From positions 22,984,501 to 23,048,500 of the forward strand of contig NC_036447.1 of NCBI RefSeq assembly GCF_002775205.1: a stretch of 64,000 nt of DNA, read 5' to 3'. This document shows, piece by piece, positions 47,700 to 64,000 of the stretch. The stretch's first letter is position 1; each line of letters begins with the position of its first letter. The translations under genes and the position numbers were made by a program. The stretch comes from Xiphophorus maculatus. Lineage: Eukaryota > Chordata > Actinopteri > Cyprinodontiformes > Poeciliidae. Under the pieces are notes generated by a model. That model made no database searches and was not told the DNA's origin. It saw nothing but the letters and a program-made list of their open reading frames with translations.

Positions 47700-48720
47700 T
47701 TTTCTTCTTTCCATCACATGTGGATTCAGCGTCTGGATTGTCCAATCTCTCTGGGATGGTTTCTCCTTTGATCTCCTGCAATGTTTTTTGCTTCATTCTC
47801 AGCTGTGAGTGTTGGCAGGCTGCAGATCCTCATTTGCTCTTTCCAAATGAACACTTTTCTCACAACTCATCTGCTGCTAGTATTTTTCTGCTCGTTCTTT
47901 CAGTGCAGCAAAATCGGTTTCATACCTGCAGTTTAACTCTTGGTACAAACCTTTAATCCTCTCCAGTTTGACTTGTGCATAACTTTCCTTCTCTTGCAGG
48001 AGTTTAATCTCTTTACTCGTATTTTCTCGGGGGGGACATTCATCGCTCTCGCGTTGCCAAGAACCTCCATATCTTCCTTTGACTTCTGCAGATGAGTTTT
48101 TTTCTCCTGAGTGATCTGCAGCTGAAGTTGTTCCACCTGTTGCTGCAGAGATTGGCTACATTTTAAATGTTTCGCCATCTCCCTGAATTTCTCCTCCAGC
48201 GTCTGGAACTCTTTTAACATTTCTTCAAAGAGACGATCCTTCTCAGCTCTTAGTTCAATTTGCTGGAGGTCCTGGTTTGCTCTCTCCGAATTGGCTTTTC
48301 TCTCCCGGTCCAAGATGTTCTGATATGTTTCTACCTCTTGTTTCAGTCCAGAAACTTCTTTTTCATACTTGCTGTTAAGTTGTTTGTATGAAAGTTTGAT
48401 ATGGTCCAGTTGTTCCTGCAGACTTCTCTCAGTGTTTTGCAGAAGTGTGATATCTTGTGACATTTTTTGAAACACATCATTTGAGATGGTTCTTTGGCTC
48501 TCAAGGAAGCTAGCCCTCACTTCACGAAACTTCTGCATCTCTGCCTCCTACCTCACCAGCGCAACGTCGTCTTCAAACCTTCTGGCTCTCTCCTTTTCCA
48601 AAAGAGAGCCCAGTCTTTGGATTGCACAGGAGGAACCTGCCTTGGGGAATTTGTTGGATCCCCCTTCTTGCCATCATTCCGCTGCGATATCTTTGAATTT
48701 GATGAAACATTTCTCCCTTA
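47700..48720 (-). pseudogene. Decayed coiled-coil protein sequence, intronless
   Basis: A 201-codon minus-strand frame (48,538-47,933) is a strong coiled coil rich in E, K, Q and L (for example FREVRASFLESQ and QSLQQQVEQLQLQ). In the same frame upstream, coding-like sequence continues (IQRLGSLLEKERARRFEDDV) but is broken by a TAG six codons before MQKF and by a TGA further up. Downstream, a shift near the G run at 48,030 puts similar coiled-coil sequence (KERAEKY, LERANEDLQ) in another frame with more stops. Coding of at least 0.9 kb with no introns and several breaks suggests a processed pseudogene. I cannot name the parent; motor, intermediate-filament and taxilin-like proteins were considered without a match. 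Confidence 0.6.
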
Positions 48721-48759
48721 AATACTTTCGCCAAAATCTGTCAATTTATAAATTACCTG

Positions 48760-48789
48760 AACGGTCGATTTCAAAGGAAATCGACCGTT
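48760..48789. repeat. Perfect hairpin, 13-bp arms
   Basis: AACGGTCGATTTC, a 4-base loop AAAG, then GAAATCGACCGTT. It sits just upstream of the coiled-coil relic on its strand. Confidence 0.95.
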
Positions 48790-49566
48790 TGTGCCTTGTG
48801 CCTTTATGAAAATAAAGGAAACTCATTGAATTAAAAGGTGTGTCCAAACTTTTGGTCTGTACTGTATGTGTGTGAGTGGTTCCACAAAAAAAATAAACAA
48901 ATACAAATTACAATCCACCATGTACACCAATTAATAATTTTGTAAGCTACAAACGTATTATAGTCGCATTACTTGTCTTTTAAGCCTTACCACTGGGCCC
49001 AATGGCCCTTATAACTTAGCTTTGGTAAATAACTTGTATTTGGTAAATAAAATGAAACTTTCTTCTCATTACTCCAGTCTTATCTTTCAGTTGCTAATAT
49101 AGTTAAATAAAGTAAAAGAGAGCAAGTAAACATAATAAGGTTCACAATTTTAGAGTAGAACTTACCGGTAGCTTAGCTATCGCTTGTTCTGGAAAAATTG
49201 AGCAAACAGAAAATGTCCAAGGTAATAAAATACACATATTATCCTACTTAAACATAGATAGACGGTAACTTACCAGTCTCTCATAAAACCACAAAACTAC
49301 CTACTAACACAACTTCTGCTGACCTGCTTCTGCTTCTTCAACGGCATTTTGAACAAAATATTACTCACAAAACGGTCGCGTCACCTAGTGGCAAAGCTAA
49401 GAACTACAATACATTCTTCAGAACATTTTATTCTTGTTTATATTCAAGTGTTACAAAGTGTGGACTGACGGTGGATTGGGTGCATCGAGAGCCACACATA
49501 CTACACGTTTCAGAGACAAATCCTGACAGAATCCTAATTACATTGATCAATGTATCAATGATCTTA

Positions 49567-49602
49567 CATTGATCTTATGTAAACCAGTACATAAGATCAA
49601 TG
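49567..49602. repeat. Perfect hairpin, 14-bp arms, within TTGATC-rich repeats
   Basis: CATTGATCTTATGT at 49,567-49,580, an 8-base loop and ACATAAGATCAATG at 49,589-49,602. Related TTGATC, ATGTATC and ACTGGTTTATTGATCTTATGT words lie around it at 49,540-49,625, giving several alternative pairings. Confidence 0.9.
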
Positions 49603-49840
49603 TACTGGTTTATTGATCTTATGTGATTTTCTAATTTTATGAGACATTAAATTTCAGGTTTTCACTGTAACCCATAATCAGCCATCCATCTATCCATCGT
49701 GCACATCAGTGTCAATGAAACTAGAGCTAAAGTTTCTATCTTGGCTGTTTTAGATTGGGGCCTCCAACTCACTTTAAACTACAAGCGTTCAGCCCGCCTT
49801 TTCCTGCTCCGCTCCTATCAGCACTCCCGATTGGATCGGG

Positions 49841-49915
49841 CAGCTGTTCTGACACTCAATGCGACCCCACCCCCAACGGCGTGCCCTCTGACCTTCAGCC
49901 GCAGCGGTATATATA
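49841..49915 (+). promoter_or_regulatory. srl: srl promoter: E-box and TATA box
   Basis: A TATATATA box at 49,908-49,915 lies 37 bp before the srl start codon, so the 5' UTR would be very short (about 10 bases) if transcription starts 25-30 bp after it. A CAGCTG E-box at 49,841-49,846, the kind bound by MyoD-type factors, and an inverted CCAAT word near 49,829 fit a striated-muscle gene. A longer 5' UTR with an upstream start is also possible. Confidence 0.6.
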
Positions 49916-49951
49916 CCCGGGGGGATAATCTGCAGTCCTCTGGCAGCCAAA

Positions 49952-60694
<10,743 letters not shown>

Positions 60695-62470
60695 GATGGA
60701 AAGGAAGAGGACAGGAGGCAGCCAAGAGAGAGATGAGGCAGAGGGCAGCCAGATAGTTTCCTGAAATAATGTCCACTGGCGTGGATTCCAGGAATAGCTC
60801 CAGGAAGACTGGAAATGTGCAGAAAACCAGATACAGAATGGACTTCAGGATATTTTGTGTTACTACTTAAATGGAAAGAATATTTGCCATACATGTTCTG
60901 TTAGTTGTATTTGAAAGCAGAGGAAAACAATATAGGGCCCTCTACATTTATTGGGACCCTTTATAAAGACGTGTAAAAATCCCTAAATTAATTGTGTATT
61001 ACTCTACCATACATTTATACAGTTCATTTTATTTACCTTGCCTTTAAATTTAAATACAAGTGAGAAAAAACAAATGCTCTTTTTTCACCAAATCATTGGT
61101 GCCACACTTATTTGCACCCCTACTTCTTTTATAATATTTCACAAGTTTTAGCATACAGACCATATTTTAGACCATTCCTCTTCGCACAAACTCAGTAGAT
61201 CATCCAGTCTTAAATTCTCTACTCTCCAGCTCCCCCACCTGGGCATCTATAGGATTTACATCTCAGGAAGTGAGATGCCCAAGAAGGAAGGTTGATTTAG
61301 TTACTCGTGAGCCATTTCTGCATCCATTTAGCCAAATTGTCCTGCTCATTTTTCACTTTAAAAACCCAATACAATCCAGTTTTCAGTATTCTAGCAGAGA
61401 TCCACTGATTTTTATTTGAAAATCTAAAACAGTTCACAGTGCAATGCACTGTAACTAGATTTCCAGACTACTTAGGAGAGATACAAACCCAGCACACATC
61501 ACAGAACCTCCTCCATGCCTAACAGTGAGAATAAGGTACTTTTCTATGCTTTAATTCTATGTTACACATCAGACCCAACTCTTTGTTGCACTCATCAAGG
61601 CAGCTGGTTGTAGTTAAAGTCCCAGTAGAGTTTGCCAAACGGCCTTTACATACATGATTGTTAGGACAGAAAAGGCTTTTTTCCTGGCATGCTTCCCAAA
61701 CAACTGGTTGGCATTTAGATAGCGTCTAACAACAGTCGTCCAGAGCCGATGGATGAATTACCTCCTCAACGCTTCACTAACGTTTTTTTTTTTATTGGAA
61801 GTTTAGGGAATCCTGATTGGTGTGGCACCAGTGATTTTTTAAAATTTTTTATCTTAATAGAAGATTTTTCATACAAACCTTCAAACAACCTTTTACCACA
61901 GGTGCCAAGAACTGCTATATTTTGATATTGCTGGTGCAATATCAAAATATATTGCACCAGCTAAACATTGAGCTAAATATTTGCTCAATGTTTAGCATTG
62001 AGCAAATAACTTCACTTCTGTGGTGATTAAACTGCTCCTTAAATTCCTCTCCGCAACAGTTTTAATTTTCAAACTTTATTGAATATCTAGAGCATAAATA
62101 TACTTCAAGGTTTAAGTTTTAGATAAATTATTTTTCAGTTTCTTGTTTATGTTCCTCGTTTGTTTATTTGTTTGAATCAGAGGAGTCATCAGGAAGCGAC
62201 CACACTGCTCCTGGGATTGAAAAGGAAAGCTGACCTTGTAATATTTAATGTTTTCAGATCTGAACCACTGTAATTCAGACAAACAGCAGAGTTTTGTGAT
62301 AACTTGTTCTAATAAAATAAGGAGAAGGGTTCTCACTCTGTTTCCAGTTGTATTTTGCACTGTAACTTCCCTCTGAACTATGTTTTGCTCTAATACATAT
62401 ACTTTACTTTTTTTTAAACATTTCCTGAGAAGGTTAGGATAACTGAAAGAAATAAATGTGCTACAATTTC
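60695..62470 (+). other. srl: srl 3' UTR and downstream sequence
   Basis: After the stop at 60,694 the best AATAAA is at 62,451-62,456, with a TG-rich tail after it, giving a possible 1.8 kb 3' UTR. From about 60,945 to 61,800 the sequence carries words of a fish DNA-transposon repeat (CCCTCTACATTTATTGGGACCC, then GGTGCCACACTTATTTGCACCCC). The nested hairpins at 61,918-62,003 also lie here. Confidence 0.5.
61918..62003. repeat. Four overlapping perfect hairpins
   Basis: Within 86 bp: 61,918-61,929 pairs with 61,938-61,949 (12 bp); 61,930-61,942 with 61,949-61,961 (13 bp, 6-base loop); 61,960-61,973 with 61,983-61,996 (14 bp, 9-base loop); 61,983-61,990 with 61,996-62,003 (8 bp). All are exact. 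The pairs overlap, so not all can form at once. Confidence 0.95.
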
Positions 62471-62474
62471 CTAG

Positions 62475-64000
62475 CTTTGTGAACTGTTGTTTAGTTTCAC
62501 CTCAGTTCTGCCGTGCACCATATTGGCATTTTCCATTAAAATACACTCTGTCTGCACTCTGTTGGGTCCTTAATCAGTATTTACTCTGTTTAATAGTGTC
62601 CTTGTTTTGTGTGATTCATTGTCACTAAATAACCAGGATACAAAAACAACAGCAGCACTGTTTCCTTTGTGAAATCCCTTTGACTAAAGCCTAATGTTCT
62701 GGTATCAATACTGAACAACACCTGAACATGTTGGGTAACGTGCAGCTTATTGAACTAGAAATTATTTCATTGTTATCAATTTGCCTTACGAAATGTTTTA
62801 TTAAAATATAATTTGAAAACGATGTAGTTTCTGAAGATTAATTTCGAGGGCGGTTCGGTTTGCTTGAACTTTAACTTGTAGGAGTTTCCCTGCAGGTGTG
62901 AAACCCTTCAGGAAAATGACTGTACAGAATTACAAGTCTACAACAAACAGTTTACAATTGTTAGACAGAAGAACCCAGGAGGATTTTCCTTGGGCAGATG
63001 AAACTGAATTCTATTTCCAGAACTAACTTGGTGAAAACCAGTCCTTTGTCCTCCGCTTTCCTTCATACACAGGGTCTGGACCCTCGGATGTTGAGAAACG
63101 ATTGTTTCCTGGAGGCGGTGACTCTGAAGTTTTAAATCTTAACACAATCATTGGCAGAGATGTATATAATGCGCTAGCTTGATGCTCTGAAGATAACCGG
63201 AAATAGCCTGCCCTGTAAACAATCATTCTCCACTGTGAAGATGAAGCAAAAAATGATGGATATTGATTTAATTCACTTTAGGAACATGGCCAATACAAAC
63301 TGAACGGCTGTCTCCACATCCTGCGTTGAAATTGCTGAAACTACAGGCAGACTACAGATTCAAAATAGCGCAGAAAATCGTCGTTCTCAACTTCTCTTTC
63401 TGTTCTATGTCCCAGTAGACATTCTACCGGAGAAATCCACTTAAATGGCAGAAAGCCCAGCCAGAGCTGTGAAGATAAATCAGAATTGAATGGAATTGCT
63501 TAGGAAGGCAATGCCTAAGCTAAGGTTTGGCATAAACCAATTGTGAAGCATAGAGGGGCAAGTTTCAGAGTTTGCGGACATTTTGCTGACCTAGCCAGTT
63601 CTCCATAACGGAGTCCATCATAGATTCTACCGTGTGTCAGAGGGTGTTTGAGAAAAATCTGTCATCAGCTGTAAAACCATTTAAGCTGAAGTAGAACTGG
63701 ACCCTGCATCAAAAAATTATCCAAGCATACCATTAAATCCACGGCTTAGAGTTAGGAAATGAAAAGTCAGTCCTGGATTGATTCAAGCCCAATTGTTGAT
63801 CTCACTGAGATCATGTGATGTGACTCAATCTAGAGTAAACAGGGGAAAAAATGGTTAAAACATCAAAAAGCTGCAAGTGAAGAGTGGACAGAACAGTGGA
63901 CAAAAAGATGGCTGCAAGAAGTGTTTCGAGAAGTGAAAACATTTTCACCAGTGGGGTTAACACTCACTCTTAGGAGGTAAGGTATACTAAGTGTTTTTTT
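62475..64000. other. Stretch without a supported gene to the window end
   Basis: No exon chain is visible. Part of 63,540-63,960 has words like those of fish repeats (for example AGGTAAGGTATACTAAG). I see nothing else. Confidence 0.5.

Overview
The window looks like nuclear DNA from a teleost fish. It is AT-rich and intron-rich. Four vertebrate-type genes have GT-AG exons that join in frame, and the spaces between them hold fish-type repeat debris: Tc1-like and hAT-like DNA transposons, LINE pieces, MITE-like inverted repeats and microsatellites. The species cannot be named from the sequence.

Layout. Positions 1 to about 17,800 hold no gene I can support. They contain repeats, including a 1.5 kb hAT-like element (9,759-11,281) with terminal inverted repeats and a near-perfect 8-bp target duplication. 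From 22,075 down to 17,933 on the minus strand lies a small secreted protein gene: a signal peptide plus four Ig domains resembling the Ig array of perlecan (HSPG2). Divergent from it, on the plus strand, is mvb12a (non-coding exon ending at 23,010, coding 24,531-28,066), an ESCRT-I subunit. Next comes tfap4 (coding 30,410-37,905), the bHLH leucine-zipper factor AP-4, with a long 3' region. Positions 41,300-49,800 are mostly repeats. They also hold a CCAAT-rich promoter-like stretch, an orphan exon-like transmembrane segment (minus) and a decayed coiled-coil coding relic (minus). From 49,952 to 60,694 on the plus strand is srl, sarcalumenin, with a TATA box and an E-box just upstream. The rest is 3' UTR and intergenic sequence with Tc1-like fragments and nested hairpins.

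How the genes relate. They do not form a pathway. tfap4 and srl are also neighbours in mammals (human 16p13.3), so that pair is an old syntenic block. mvb12a and the perlecan-like gene sit beside them, which differs from the human arrangement as I know it (MVB12A on chromosome 19). I see no operon-like system, CRISPR array or clearly new biological system. The points most worth a second look are the four-Ig perlecan-like gene, a set of perfect short-loop hairpins that look like replication template-switch products, a higher-order minisatellite in the last tfap4 intron, and the orphan transmembrane exon.
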